Source: JACCTH01 sp035281645 | Lineage (GTDB): Bacteria > Actinomycetota > Acidimicrobiia > Spongiisociales > ZC4RG35 | Direction of reading: 5' to 3' | Length of the DNA stretch: 64,000 nt | NCBI GenBank assembly: GCA_035281645.1 | Contig: DATEDN010000141.1 | Coordinates: 1 to 64,000, forward strand | Program-made: the position numbers and the translations under genes | The notes under the pieces: model-generated | The model's input: only the letters and a program-made list of their open reading frames with translations | Database searches by the model: none | Told to the model about the DNA's origin: nothing | Shown: positions 24,176 through 32,460 of the stretch, one piece after another | Layout: the number at the start of each line of letters is the position of its first letter | How positions within the stretch are numbered: position 1 is the first letter of the stretch

Positions 24176-25345
24176 GTGAGCGACCTTGACCGACTCGTCG
24201 GGCCTGATCGGCGCTGGCGGTTTGATGGCCTCGAGGTCACGGTTCCCCTGATTGCCTTGGCCACGATCGTCGGCCTGGTCGCACTTTGGCCCACATCTCG
24301 CCCGCCGGTGGACGTATCCCAGATTGGCTTCGCCGATGCGGTGGTTACAGCCGAAGTGTCATCGGTCGCCGACGGCGGCTGTAGCTATGACGCCGAGTCG
24401 CATTGTCAAACCGTTATGTTCGCTTTGACCGACGGCAGCGGTGACGTCGCCTCACAAGAGTTCGACAACTCGGCGACCTCTCCGCGGTTTCGCACTGGCG
24501 ATCGCGTAATTCTCAACCTCGTTGAGGATGCCGATCCGCTGTTCAGGTACCACTACGCCGACCGGGACCGACGTCCCGTCCTGGCGATCGTCGCCGGCCT
24601 TTTTGGGCTGGCGGTAATTGGGCTAGGGCGGCTGAGGGGAATGGGAGCTCTAGCAGGCTTGGCGTCATCGGTGGGGCTGCTGTTGTGGTTTGTCGCCCCC
24701 TCAATCCTGGCCGGAGAAGATCCGGTTGCCGTCGCCGCAGTCGGAGGAGCAGCCATTGCTCTCATCACTCTCTATCTTGCCCATGGGTTTGGGCCGAACA
24801 CTCATGTGGCGGCCATAGGTTGCTTCGCGGCCCTCGGTTTGACAATGGTCCTCTCATGGCTTGTTGCACCGGCGGCCGCCTTTTCGGGTTTCGCATCCGA
24901 GGAGTCACTATTCCTTGCAACTATCGGCACGGTTCAAATCTCGGGCCTGGTGCTAGCCGGAGCCGTGCTGGGTGCCATCGGCGCTCTCGACGATGTAACG
25001 GTCACCCAAGTTTCAGCAGTTTTCGAGCTTCACGCCGCCAATCCTGAGCTGTCACGGCGAAGCCTCTTTCGGAGCGGGCTTCGGATTGGGAGGGACCACA
25101 TAGCCTCGACCATCAACACCCTGCTTCTTGCCTATGCCGGCGCGGCCATGCCGCTGCTATTGCTTCTCACCCTGTCAAATCTTCCGTTGGCGATGATGGC
25201 CAACTCGGAAGTAGTGGCGGTCGAAATCGTCAGGACCTTGGTGGGCTCGATCGGCCTGGTGGCGGCGGTACCGATAACGACCTGGCTAGCGGCTCGGGTC
25301 GCCACGCCTACGGGACTTCGGAGCATTCGAGAACGTCCACGTTGA
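24176..25345 (+). CDS. YibE/F family membrane protein
   Basis: From GTG 24,176 the product has 389 residues. One N-terminal helix is followed by an extracytoplasmic beta-rich region with two cysteines (GGCSYDAESHCQTV) and a block of six or seven hydrophobic helices. It contains the YibE/F core (AHGFGPNTHVA, GALDDVTVTQVSAV, GRDHIASTINTLLLAYAGA). The function of the family is not established. It is divergent from the metal-binding lipoprotein, with a 135-base shared promoter region, so a link to metal homeostasis is possible but unproven. Confidence 0.8.
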   Translation: MSDLDRLVGPDRRWRFDGLEVTVPLIALATIVGLVALWPTSRPPVDVSQIGFADAVVTAEVSSVADGGCSYDAESHCQTVMFALTDGSGDVASQEFDNSATSPRFRTGDRVILNLVEDADPLFRYHYADRDRRPVLAIVAGLFGLAVIGLGRLRGMGALAGLASSVGLLLWFVAPSILAGEDPVAVAAVGGAAIALITLYLAHGFGPNTHVAAIGCFAALGLTMVLSWLVAPAAAFSGFASEESLFLATIGTVQISGLVLAGAVLGAIGALDDVTVTQVSAVFELHAANPELSRRSLFRSGLRIGRDHIASTINTLLLAYAGAAMPLLLLLTLSNLPLAMMANSEVVAVEIVRTLVGSIGLVAAVPITTWLAARVATPTGLRSIRERPR

Positions 25346-25830
25346 ACCGCTCGAAGTCCGAAAAGGAACGTGAGCAGGAACAGCAACTTCGCCGCGGTCA
25401 ATCGACTCACGCCCGAATTTTGTCAGGTTGGGGGTGTCGAAGCCCGCTTCACATCGTCGGTTATCTCGGGCAGCCAGAGGCGGGGCCAGCGAACCAGCCC
25501 TGACCAATGTGAGTGGGCAGCCGCATGCGCGCCGTCGACCATCCTCGTTTTCGTCCTAAGGAACCCCGGCAACGTTGCCGTCCGAATGAGAGCCCTCGAC
25601 TACAGCGAGGAAGGTCATGGCCGCTTGGGAGGTGGCTAGGGCTCGGGGCTTGACTGAAGAAACCCGGTTAGGGCAAGATCGACTCACCAACTAGGGGTCG
25701 GGCTCGAGATTCGATGGTCCCCGGAGTCGGGCCCCCGGCGGGCTGCACCCTCGTGCTTTCTCTTCCCACCGAGAGGGCCCTTTCGACCACTGCCTTCAAG
25801 CCTTCCTGAGCAATTTTTAGCTAGCCCGTT
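25346..25830. other. Long intergenic stretch in the island
   Basis: No frame here looks like a protein. The part around 25,637-25,699 (GCTCGGGGCTT, then GGTTAGGGCAAGA and CACCAACTAGGG) is similar to 28,258-28,314 (GCTCGGGGCTTT, GGATTAGGACAAGA, AACCAACAAGGG), suggesting a divergent repeat that follows genes in this island. Confidence 0.35.
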
Positions 25831-26286
25831 TCAATCGTGACAGCGGGAGAAAAAGAACTCGGTTCCGCTCGGAATCACATTGAAATGGTCGACAGCATGC
25901 GTGCTTATCTGACCACCATCCTCGTATTCACCGTTCACATTGAACGTGAAAGTGCCATTGACGGTGCTGTTGTTCTGGTTGAAACCCCCCCAAACAGCGA
26001 AATGGCCGCTGGCGTCCGGTTGTGAGGGATCAAGCGGAACCGCGTCGAACGTGCCTGTCTGAGTAAAGGTGAAATGAGCCCTGCCATCATCAAACACGGT
26101 GCTGTGCTCGATCAGGGTGTAGACGACCGTGATCTCGTAGAGGGTTCCTTCGCAGTCGAAAAATTCAACGAATGTTTCAGTGATCCCGTGGTCGACGACG
26201 GTCTCCGTAACCGGGGGGGCTGCTACCGCTGGCAGCGCCACGCTGACAACAATCGCGATAACTAGCCATGGCAGAAGGCGCCTCAT
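25831..26286 (-). CDS. Secreted protein of unknown function
   Basis: From ATG 26,286, preceded by AAAGGGAG, the product has 151 residues and a clear signal peptide (MRRLLPWLVIAIVVSVALP, cleavage after AVA). The mature part has a beta-sandwich look with alternating hydrophobic strands (YEITVVYTLIEHSTVF, HFTFTQTGTF, GTFTFNVNGEY) and two cysteines. Similar short secreted proteins occur in soil and marine actinobacteria without assigned function. An in-frame ATG at 26,409 would place the signal peptide internally, so I reject it. Confidence 0.65.
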   Translation of the reverse strand: MRRLLPWLVIAIVVSVALPAVAAPPVTETVVDHGITETFVEFFDCEGTLYEITVVYTLIEHSTVFDDGRAHFTFTQTGTFDAVPLDPSQPDASGHFAVWGGFNQNNSTVNGTFTFNVNGEYEDGGQISTHAVDHFNVIPSGTEFFFSRCHD

Positions 26287-26733
26287 CTCACTCCCTTTCG
26301 GTGGCGTTCTCCGCTCGACAAAATACTTCACAGGACGAGAGGTTGCCTGCCTAAGTCGGGGAAAGATTCCGACTACCTGTCGGACTTTTATCCCATTCAG
26401 ACCTGACAAGAACGCCTGATGCGAGGAGGCCGAGAAAGGGCGCGCTCGCTGACCGGTCGATAACCTGACTCTCGGCCCAGCGGGCTACCTGCTTCGCGTT
26501 CGAGATGATGAACTGTGCATCGACCTCATCTGGGCAGGCTCGCACCGCGATGCGGGCAGGACTCTCGTGAGTTGAGCGGATAGGAAGCAACGACGGCCAC
26601 CAAACCGGATTGAGTAACGGGGGACCGATCCCAGCGCGCCGCCGAGCCTCCTGCGGAACTCGCGAAGCCTCCAGAAACGGCCCCGGGGTGACCTATCCGA
26701 CAACAATCTCTCGGAACCGAGCGAGGAGGACAA
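26287..26733. other. Intergenic stretch, no supported gene
   Basis: A 79-codon minus-strand frame (26,351-26,590, TTG start) is open but lacks a Shine-Dalgarno and a recognisable fold. It may be a decayed fragment. The stretch also provides the divergent promoters of the genes at 26,286 and 26,734. Confidence 0.3.
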
Positions 26734-27168
26734 ATGGCACAGCCTTGGGCCGTTGATGGGCACCTGAGCTTCAGCTCCAATCAGGGATCGATGGCCTACA
26801 ACCTTCAGCCGGTCCCAATCGATTTTCGGCTAGTGATCGAGTCTGTATCCCTAGTGAGCGGCCAGTCCGGAATTCCCGATCGTGAGGCGCTCTCTGGAGT
26901 GCGACTGCTGTTTATGACCAATAACCAAATCATCTCTTGGCCGATCCCGGTGGTAGCCAACCTTCGAAACCGCACCGCGTTCGAGGGTCCCGGCTGGGTA
27001 CTTACAGCGACGAGGTATTCGGCGACCGCCAGCGTTCGTCTCTACGCCGATCCCGGCAGCTTTCTCCAGTTGTATGCATGGCGCACGACTTACATCAACC
27101 CATACAGTGTTGACTTCGCTCTGTCCGGTTATCTGCTCGACCCGGCGAGCCCGCGCCTCAGTCCCTAA
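26734..27168 (+). CDS. Hypothetical 144-residue protein, beta-rich
   Basis: ATG 26,734 has a good Shine-Dalgarno (GAGGAGG, 5 bases away). The product has no signal peptide. It is built of alternating hydrophobic strands (VPIDFRLVIESVSLVSGQ, GVRLLFMTNNQIISWP, ATASVRLYADPGSFLQLY) suggestive of a beta-sandwich or jelly-roll. I do not recognise a family. Confidence 0.5.
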   Translation: MAQPWAVDGHLSFSSNQGSMAYNLQPVPIDFRLVIESVSLVSGQSGIPDREALSGVRLLFMTNNQIISWPIPVVANLRNRTAFEGPGWVLTATRYSATASVRLYADPGSFLQLYAWRTTYINPYSVDFALSGYLLDPASPRLSP

Positions 27169-27230
27169 CGCCCGATCACCAGCCCGTCAGGGGGAGCTGA
27201 CAGTGACGATGGTTAGAGGTGGCCTCCAGG

Positions 27231-27653
27231 TCAAGTTTCGGACTCGATAAGAGACTTAATGTTGGAGGCGCTTCGCTCCATCATCGGGCGGATTTTCTCC
27301 TCCATCGAATCGTCCAGATCGGGAAAGTCAGCCCCGAGGGTTAATTTGGTCCGGCTGTCGCTTAATGCTTCAAAAAGGGTCTTGCCGTGGATCGTCATCG
27401 GTCCATCTTTTATCTTGGCCCGCATCACCCGCTCGGGTTCGAACTCGATTATTTCCACTGTGCCCTCGGTGGAATTCCCGAACCGATTGGTACGGCGTTT
27501 GATTACCGTGCCGACGCCAATGGGGTCGTCCGACATGGCCTCCAGTTCTACACTCGGGTCCCATCGCGGGTGGTTTTCGACGTGGTGGACAGCACAGAAA
27601 GCCCAGACGGTCGATACGGGCCGGTCTATCACCGTGGAGACTTCGAGCTCCAA
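27231..27653 (-). CDS. SRPBCC family (polyketide cyclase/START-like) protein
   Basis: The 140-residue protein begins with the SRPBCC strand (MELEVSTVIDRPVSTVWAF), then HPRWDPSVELEAMS, GVGTVIKRR, TEGTVEIIEFEPERV, and a long C-terminal helix (MEEKIRPMMERSASNIKSL). This is the helix-grip fold that binds hydrophobic ligands. A degraded copy of its C-terminal part lies at 30,137-30,252, outside the island boundary. Confidence 0.82.
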   Translation of the reverse strand: MELEVSTVIDRPVSTVWAFCAVHHVENHPRWDPSVELEAMSDDPIGVGTVIKRRTNRFGNSTEGTVEIIEFEPERVMRAKIKDGPMTIHGKTLFEALSDSRTKLTLGADFPDLDDSMEEKIRPMMERSASNIKSLIESET

Positions 27654-27774
27654 TGCGTCCTCTTTCCATTTGCAAGCGCGCCGTTATTACAACAGTCGGG
27701 CCGTCGGCCCGCCACCTTTGGCGCCGGATAGGCTGTGACAGACCAGGTGATGGACCCGAGGTCGGGTATCTCGA

Positions 27775-28137
27775 ATGGAGATTGGAATGCTGCCCATAAC
27801 CCGTAAGCACCTTGCTGAGCCGGAAGAGACTATGCCCTTCAAGCATGGGAAGTCCGTTCTTGTGCGTCTCGGCGAGGAGGAGGTCTGGCGCTCCGATCTA
27901 GAGCCGGGCTGGAACTGGGACGAAGATCTAGAGCCCTACGCAGAAGGGGCCACGAGTTGCCCTCTTACCCATCGGGAACTGGTGATCTCAGGAACCATCC
28001 GATACCGGATGAATGACGGCACTGAGGTGGTTGCATCCGAAGGGGACGCTCTATTCATTCCGCCGGGTCATCGGGCCTGGGTTGTGGGAGATGAAACCTG
28101 TGTCCTCCTCGACTGGCAAATGGAGCCGAGCCTCTGA
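27775..28137 (+). CDS. Cupin-domain protein
   Basis: The 120-residue protein has one cupin barrel: motif 1 is represented by CPLTHRELVISGTIRYRMNDG and motif 2 by GDALFIPPGHRAWVVGDE. The metal-binding histidines are partly retained (His near 64 and 99). ATG 27,787 is an alternative start, with GGAGATTGGA directly upstream. The enzyme or ligand function is unknown. It lies divergent from the SRPBCC gene and near a second, broken cupin. Confidence 0.7.
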   Translation: MEIGMLPITRKHLAEPEETMPFKHGKSVLVRLGEEEVWRSDLEPGWNWDEDLEPYAEGATSCPLTHRELVISGTIRYRMNDGTEVVASEGDALFIPPGHRAWVVGDETCVLLDWQMEPSL

Positions 28138-28369
28138 CGCCATACCGATCGCAGACGGTCTTAGAGGCCGCCGGCGCCCGCCTCTGTTTGTGTCACCAAG
28201 CCGCCCGAGGCACTCGGGCATAGCGAGGACCAGGTCCTCGCCGCCCGTGGAGAGGCAAGAGCTCGGGGCTTTCCAGGCAGCGGATTAGGACAAGACCGGC
28301 TAACCAACAAGGGCTGATCTCGCGCCATAGAGCTCGGTTCGAGGCGAACTATGCCGGCGGGTCCTGCCA

Positions 28370-28802
28370 GTGGCGACTGGTCTGGTGAAGGCGACTGCAG
28401 CCCAGACTCAGGGACGATTCGCCTCGATTGAGTTCCGCGCTCCCGCAGGGTTTGGTTCGCCGCTGCACCGCTACAGCGACGACGACGAGTTCTTCGTAGT
28501 GCTTGACGGCGAGGTTCGCTTCCAACTCTGGCGAGCGGGTGATCGAAGGCGAGACCGGGACCCTGGTCTACGGACCTCGCTCTGTCCCGCACGCTTTCAT
28601 GGTGGACTCACAAGAAGCGAGCCTGCTGTTGCTGTTTGGGCCGGCGGGTGTCGAGGGATTCTTCCGCAGAGCGGGCAAGCCGGCGCCCTCCATCTCCCTG
28701 CCGCCGGCCGATGAGCAATTTCTCTCCCGCGACGAGCTGAAGAGTATTGCCGGGGAGTACGGCCAAGAGTTTCTCGGTCCGCCACTCCAGCCCAAGTCTT
28801 AA
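28370..28802 (+). pseudogene. Frameshifted cupin-domain gene
   Basis: The first frame encodes GFGSPLHRYSDDDEFFVVLDGEVRF (cupin motif 1) and then loses sense near 28,529. The continuation SGERVIEGETGTLVYGPRS and VPHAFMVDSQEASLLLLFGP (motif 2 and final strands) is in another frame, running to TAA 28,800-28,802. One base-number change therefore separates the two halves of a quercetinase-like cupin. It could be a genuine mutation or a sequencing error. Confidence 0.7.
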
Positions 28803-29057
28803 GGGCGAGCTGGCGGCCCTCGCGCACCTCGCTAAATCAAGGCGATAGCAGTTCTCCGAACCAGCGGGCAGGCAACCTGTCTCTCAGTCCCCACTGACGA
28901 GGCAGCTGGCTCGACTTACCAGTTAACCGGTCGTCTCTGGCTCAACAGATCGGGCGTCCGACGGCCAAGCGTGTTAAGTCGGCCGGGCCCGTCACGATGC
29001 AGATCGGCGACAGGCCGTTACCCAACAACACAGCAATTTGTGGGATATCTATCACTA
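28803..29057. other. Non-coding right flank of the island
   Basis: I find no protein-like frame. The stretch leads into the second att copy at 29,058. Confidence 0.4.
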
Positions 29058-29096
29058 GGGTCAAGAGGTCGGGAGTTCAGATCTCCCCAGCCCGAC
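29058..29096 (+). other. attR: partial duplicate of the tRNA-Pro 3' end
   Basis: The 39 bases match 20,804-20,842 of the tRNA gene at 38 positions: anticodon-stem 3' strand, variable loop, T arm and acceptor 3' strand. The 5' half of the tRNA is missing, so it cannot be a functional tRNA. It is the expected distal scar of integration and sits 10 bases from the 3' end of the next gene. Confidence 0.75.
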
Positions 29097-29106
29097 AGCG
29101 TTTCGG

Positions 29107-30114
29107 TTATCCGCCATTACTTTCCCGCTTGTGAGAAAGCAGCCAGGCGTAGATGTCATGCCCGGCCGATAGATCGTATGTCCGACGCCATGCATCATGG
29201 TCGAAGTGGTCGGCATCGGGATATACGGTGAGTCTTATCTCGGTGGCGTCTGAATCGTTACACGCTCGGATCTGGTCAATCGGTCCCTGGATATGGATCG
29301 GTGCGACAACCTCGTCCAACGCTCCGTGGAAAGCCCACACGGGTACCTCGCCGAGCACCTCGCAGCCGGCTTTCTCCAAAGCCCATTCAGCGTGGCCTGA
29401 GATTGGCACAGCTGCAGCGACGACTTCATCGCCGTGGACCGCCAGATAGTCCCAAACGCCGATCGCTCCGCAGCTAATTCCAGTCAGATAGACCGCGTCG
29501 GCATCGACTTGGTAGTGATTAATCGCAAAGTCGAGAATGCTTGCGACTTCAGCGGCGAGGTCGCAGTCGGAACTGGCTGTCTCGGGACCGTACTGGGGAG
29601 AGAGGACGACAAAAGGACGATCAGCGGGCCACTCCCCGCCGGCGATCAGCTCCGGGATGCCTAGCTTGGTGACAAGCGTCAAAGCCTCCTCCGAGCCATC
29701 GCCAGCCTCGCCCGCGCCGTGGAAGAAGATCAAGAGGGGCCGCAAGACTCCATCTCCGTAACCGGGGGGTAGGAATTCGAGGTAACCCAGGGGTGCGCGC
29801 TCAACGCTCCCTAGAGCCCGTACCTTGAGGTCCTCAGGCCATGTCTCAATGGATGGCGACGTTCCACTGGTCGAAGGCGTTCGCTCTACTGAGGTCGATG
29901 GGAACGAGTCCATCGTCGACTCGGTCGTGGGTGGCGTTCTAGATGCAAGGTCGGCTCCCGATCCGGCGCATGCGCCCAAGGCCATCGCGGCCACCAGAAG
30001 GGGAACGTCGAATCGTTTTCTAGTTTGGGAATCGGTGCATCCTGCGGCATTAGCCAAATCGAACCCTCGAGCTAGGCATGACTGTACGGCTCGCCAAAGC
30101 CACTCCGCTCGCAT
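29107..30114 (-). CDS. Alpha/beta-hydrolase lipoprotein (PHB-depolymerase/phospholipase-like esterase)
   Basis: A lipobox (ALGAC, Cys near 49) precedes a Ser/Thr/Pro-rich linker and a hydrolase domain with LLIFFHGAGEAGDGSEE (oxyanion region), nucleophile motif GISCGAIG, Asp in FHGALDEVV and His in DADHFDHDAW. It should be an anchored extracellular esterase. The first 20 residues from ATG 30,114 look non-coding; TTG at 30,054 is a better start for the signal peptide. It lies directly beyond the att scar. Confidence 0.75.
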   Translation of the reverse strand: MRAEWLWRAVQSCLARGFDLANAAGCTDSQTRKRFDVPLLVAAMALGACAGSGADLASRTPPTTESTMDSFPSTSVERTPSTSGTSPSIETWPEDLKVRALGSVERAPLGYLEFLPPGYGDGVLRPLLIFFHGAGEAGDGSEEALTLVTKLGIPELIAGGEWPADRPFVVLSPQYGPETASSDCDLAAEVASILDFAINHYQVDADAVYLTGISCGAIGVWDYLAVHGDEVVAAAVPISGHAEWALEKAGCEVLGEVPVWAFHGALDEVVAPIHIQGPIDQIRACNDSDATEIRLTVYPDADHFDHDAWRRTYDLSAGHDIYAWLLSHKRESNGG

Positions 30115-30136
30115 CTGCTCACTTCAGTCGCGAGAA

Positions 30137-30252
30137 ATGAATCTCATGGACGGTGATTTCCTGACATGGAAGAGTCACTGGCAGAGAAAAATCGGACCGA
30201 TGATGGAGCGAAGCGCTACCAACATCAAGGGGCTTAGCGAGTCAAAACCTGA
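30137..30252 (+). pseudogene. Remnant of an SRPBCC gene C terminus
   Basis: Read with two compensating frameshifts (a missing T near 30,155 and an extra A near 30,189), the segment gives GDF-PDMEESLAEK-IGPMMERSATNIKGLSES. This matches the C terminus of the SRPBCC protein at 27,231-27,653 (FPDLDDSMEEKIRPMMERSA, then SNIKSLIES). The rest of the gene is missing. Confidence 0.6.
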
Positions 30253-30308
30253 CTTGAAGCTAACCGGACTAGGCCATGGATCACGCGAGGCCGTCGAGGC
30301 GGTGATTT

Positions 30309-31214
30309 TCAGCCCGCTTCGGCCTCGGCAATCACGTCGGCAATGAACTCCTGGGAATGCTCGATATCGACCCGATAGGTAAAGCCCATCGATACACAGG
30401 GCGTATCCCCCCAAGAAGTGATGCCGATGAGGACCTCCGTACCCTCGATGTCTCGAAAGATCGGACCGCCGGAATCCCCATAGCACGTCCCTTCGTCACC
30501 TCTCGATTGGTGTTGGGAAACGCGCAGCCAAGCATCCAAGAGGTTCTGGAATGCGCTCTGAGCGATGGCCCGATGGTCGAGATACTCGATCTCCCATGGC
30601 GGCGGATCGCCTGCGAAGCTGCCTCCGTAACCCACCACGGTGAACCTTTCTCGGGAATCACCATTCCGTGGTGCGGTCAACCCTCGGAGGTCTTCGAGAT
30701 CTCCCAGCCCCGCATATGGCATCGGCGTGATACTCGAAGGCTCCGCCAGGATGATGGCGGCGATGTCGTGGGGATCGGATGAAGGACCCCAGTTGTAAAG
30801 GGGGCTGTTCACTACGCGAACGATGTCGAGACACGTGTCGCAACGGGTCTTGGTCTCCGGTGGGTTGAAGTCTGACGGGTTGGCGTCGAAGCTGACCCAG
30901 ATGTCGGCTTCTCCATCGTCGCCAGGAACGGGGAACCCGTCGGAATCGGTGATGCCGTCGACAATGAGGCCATCGGCACAGTGACCGGCGGTCAAGAAGA
31001 CCAGAGGATGGATCAGGGTTCCGCTGCAGTAGACCCCAAGTCCGAATTCGGGCACATCGATTACCCGCCAGTCGATCATGATGGCGCCGACGGCGGGGTA
31101 GGCACCTTCGGTATCCGGCTCTCCCCAAGTGATGCCGCTCGCAGGTAGGGCAGTCACGATTTGCAGCGCTAGGGCAGCGATTACGCGAATAAATCGCTTC
31201 CTTAGAGTCTCCAT
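30309..31214 (-). CDS. Secreted trypsin-like serine protease (S1 family)
   Basis: The 301-residue protein has a signal peptide (RKRFIRVIAALALQIVTALP) and the chymotrypsin triad: His78 (LTAGHCA), Asp150 (PHDIAAI) and Ser248 (CYGDSGGP). Several cysteines can form disulfides (CSGT/GHC, CDTC, CYGDS/CVSM). The mature enzyme would start near residue 28, with no long propeptide. Confidence 0.9.
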   Translation of the reverse strand: METLRKRFIRVIAALALQIVTALPASGITWGEPDTEGAYPAVGAIMIDWRVIDVPEFGLGVYCSGTLIHPLVFLTAGHCADGLIVDGITDSDGFPVPGDDGEADIWVSFDANPSDFNPPETKTRCDTCLDIVRVVNSPLYNWGPSSDPHDIAAIILAEPSSITPMPYAGLGDLEDLRGLTAPRNGDSRERFTVVGYGGSFAGDPPPWEIEYLDHRAIAQSAFQNLLDAWLRVSQHQSRGDEGTCYGDSGGPIFRDIEGTEVLIGITSWGDTPCVSMGFTYRVDIEHSQEFIADVIAEAEAG

Positions 31215-31337
31215 AGTGTCCTCCAGTATCCGTCGCAGGTTAGGCCTGGCTGGCCGGGTCGGGAAAAAGGTTTCCTACTCACCCTTGGCTCAACAATTGA
31301 GGGGTGCTGATCTGAGAGATCTTCCGTCGGACGACGC

Positions 31338-32030
31338 ATGACGCTGATGATTCAGCGCTGGGAGTCGGTCTCTTTCGTTCATTGGAGCTATGAGCCTGGG
31401 CAGGTTCAGGGTCTGGTCCCCAGAGAACTGGTGCTTGACACTTTCGGAGGTCGTGCCTGGGTGAGCTTGGTGGCCTTCTTCGTCAAGGCCCGGTTGCCGT
31501 TGATGCCCTCCCTTCCGCCTCTTACTCACTTCGCTCAAATCAACCTGAGGATCTATGTCCTCGGTCCTCAGGGTGATCCTGGTATTTGGTTCTTATCCCT
31601 AGATGCAGACAGCCTCGGTGCGGCGGTAGGGGGGAGGCTTCTGTATCGGGTTCCGTTTCACTGGTCGAGGACGGAGATGAGGCGTTCGGCCGGCTACATC
31701 TCATATTCGACTCAGCGACGAGACCACACCCGCCTCGACTCGAAGGTCGAAATTGAGTTGCTGGAGCCGAACCGTAACGAGGACCCCGATTCGATCTCGA
31801 CGTTTCTCCTCGAGCGCTATTTGATGTTCGGAGGCTCTAGCAGCCGGCTGGTGACGGCAAGGGCCAAGCACCCTCCTTGGTCGCTCCAGCGGGCTCGGGT
31901 TCGGTCGCTTGATGACCGGCTGCTTCGCGCCGGAGGCCTTGAGGGTCCGGGCACCGAAGAACTTGTCCACTGGTCGCCAGGTGTCGAGGCTCAGATAAGC
32001 CGGCCCCGTGAACTAGCGGTCGCTAATTGA
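31338..32030 (+). CDS. DUF2071 (YqjF-like) family protein
   Basis: The 230-residue protein has the family pattern: SFVHWSYEPGQVQGLVP near the N terminus, GRAWVSLVAFFV, FAQINLRIYVLGPQGDPGIWFLSLD split over residues 60-90, and GGRLLYRVPFHW. The function of the family is unknown. ATG 31,338 follows a 120-base gap from the divergent protease gene. Confidence 0.8.
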   Translation: MTLMIQRWESVSFVHWSYEPGQVQGLVPRELVLDTFGGRAWVSLVAFFVKARLPLMPSLPPLTHFAQINLRIYVLGPQGDPGIWFLSLDADSLGAAVGGRLLYRVPFHWSRTEMRRSAGYISYSTQRRDHTRLDSKVEIELLEPNRNEDPDSISTFLLERYLMFGGSSSRLVTARAKHPPWSLQRARVRSLDDRLLRAGGLEGPGTEELVHWSPGVEAQISRPRELAVAN

Positions 32031-32059
32031 GCTGCAAGGCGGGGGTCCAGCGCCCGTAG

Positions 32060-32290
32060 TCAGCCGATTCCCTTTTCGGCGGTGAGATCCCTGAGCAGTT
32101 CATGACAGCGGAGTGCTCTTTGGTTGTCTTGATCTCGACACTCCTCGATGAACTTCGTCACGTCCGGGTGGTCGGTCGAATGGGCGTCCTCGAGATATTT
32201 GGTGTAAGTCTCCGCGCCCTGGAGGGCGTGGTACTGGATACTGATGAGGTCGTAGACGATGTCGTCGGCGACGACGTGCCGTTCAGCCAT
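32060..32290 (-). CDS. Small helical protein, ferritin/rubrerythrin-like in pattern
   Basis: From ATG 32,290 (Shine-Dalgarno AAGGGAG, 5 bases away) the 76-residue product is a pair of long helices (DDIVYDLISIQYHALQGAET and DVTKFIEECRDQDNQRALRC). Glu and His residues are spaced as in half a ferritin-like bundle. A dimer could bind metal; that is inference. It is convergent with the DUF2071 gene and divergent from the two-component system. Confidence 0.6.
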   Translation of the reverse strand: MAERHVVADDIVYDLISIQYHALQGAETYTKYLEDAHSTDHPDVTKFIEECRDQDNQRALRCHELLRDLTAEKGIG

Positions 32291-32402
32291 ATTGCTCCCT
32301 TCGTTCACTGACTGCTACCCACTGGCTTGGCTTCAAAACCGCATTGTCTGGCACTTGACCGCCAGGAAGCGACTGACGAAACCCCCGGGAAGAAATGAAC
32401 CT

Positions 32403-32432
32403 TTGCGAAATCATCTGGGGCCCGGTGATAAG
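32403..32432 (+). promoter_or_regulatory. Possible sigma70-like promoter of the two-component operon
   Basis: TTGCGA (32,403-32,408), an 18-base spacer and GATAAG (32,427-32,432) precede the response-regulator GTG at 32,461 by 28 bases. The match is moderate. Confidence 0.3.
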
Positions 32433-32460
32433 CGAGTGAAGTACGTCATACCATCGTGAG

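Larger units (their letters stand above)
20804..29096. mobile_element. Genomic island at tRNA-Pro, about 8.3 kb, no integrase visible
   Basis: Direct 39-base repeats bound the segment. Inside, gene density falls, many genes are short secreted or lipoprotein types, and several are decayed (frameshifted cupin, lipoprotein without a clear start). Neighbours on the left are housekeeping genes with 4-base overlaps, a sharp contrast. No recombinase, plasmid or phage gene is recognisable, so it is either a remnant that lost its integrase or one mobilised in trans. Confidence 0.65.

Noticed and set aside
25370..25639. 89-codon plus-strand frame after the YibE/F gene
   Set aside because: No Shine-Dalgarno, no structure-like pattern; left as intergenic.
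26351..26590. 79-codon minus-strand frame
   Set aside because: TTG start without Shine-Dalgarno, no recognisable motif, and location between two divergent promoters; possibly a decayed fragment, not called.
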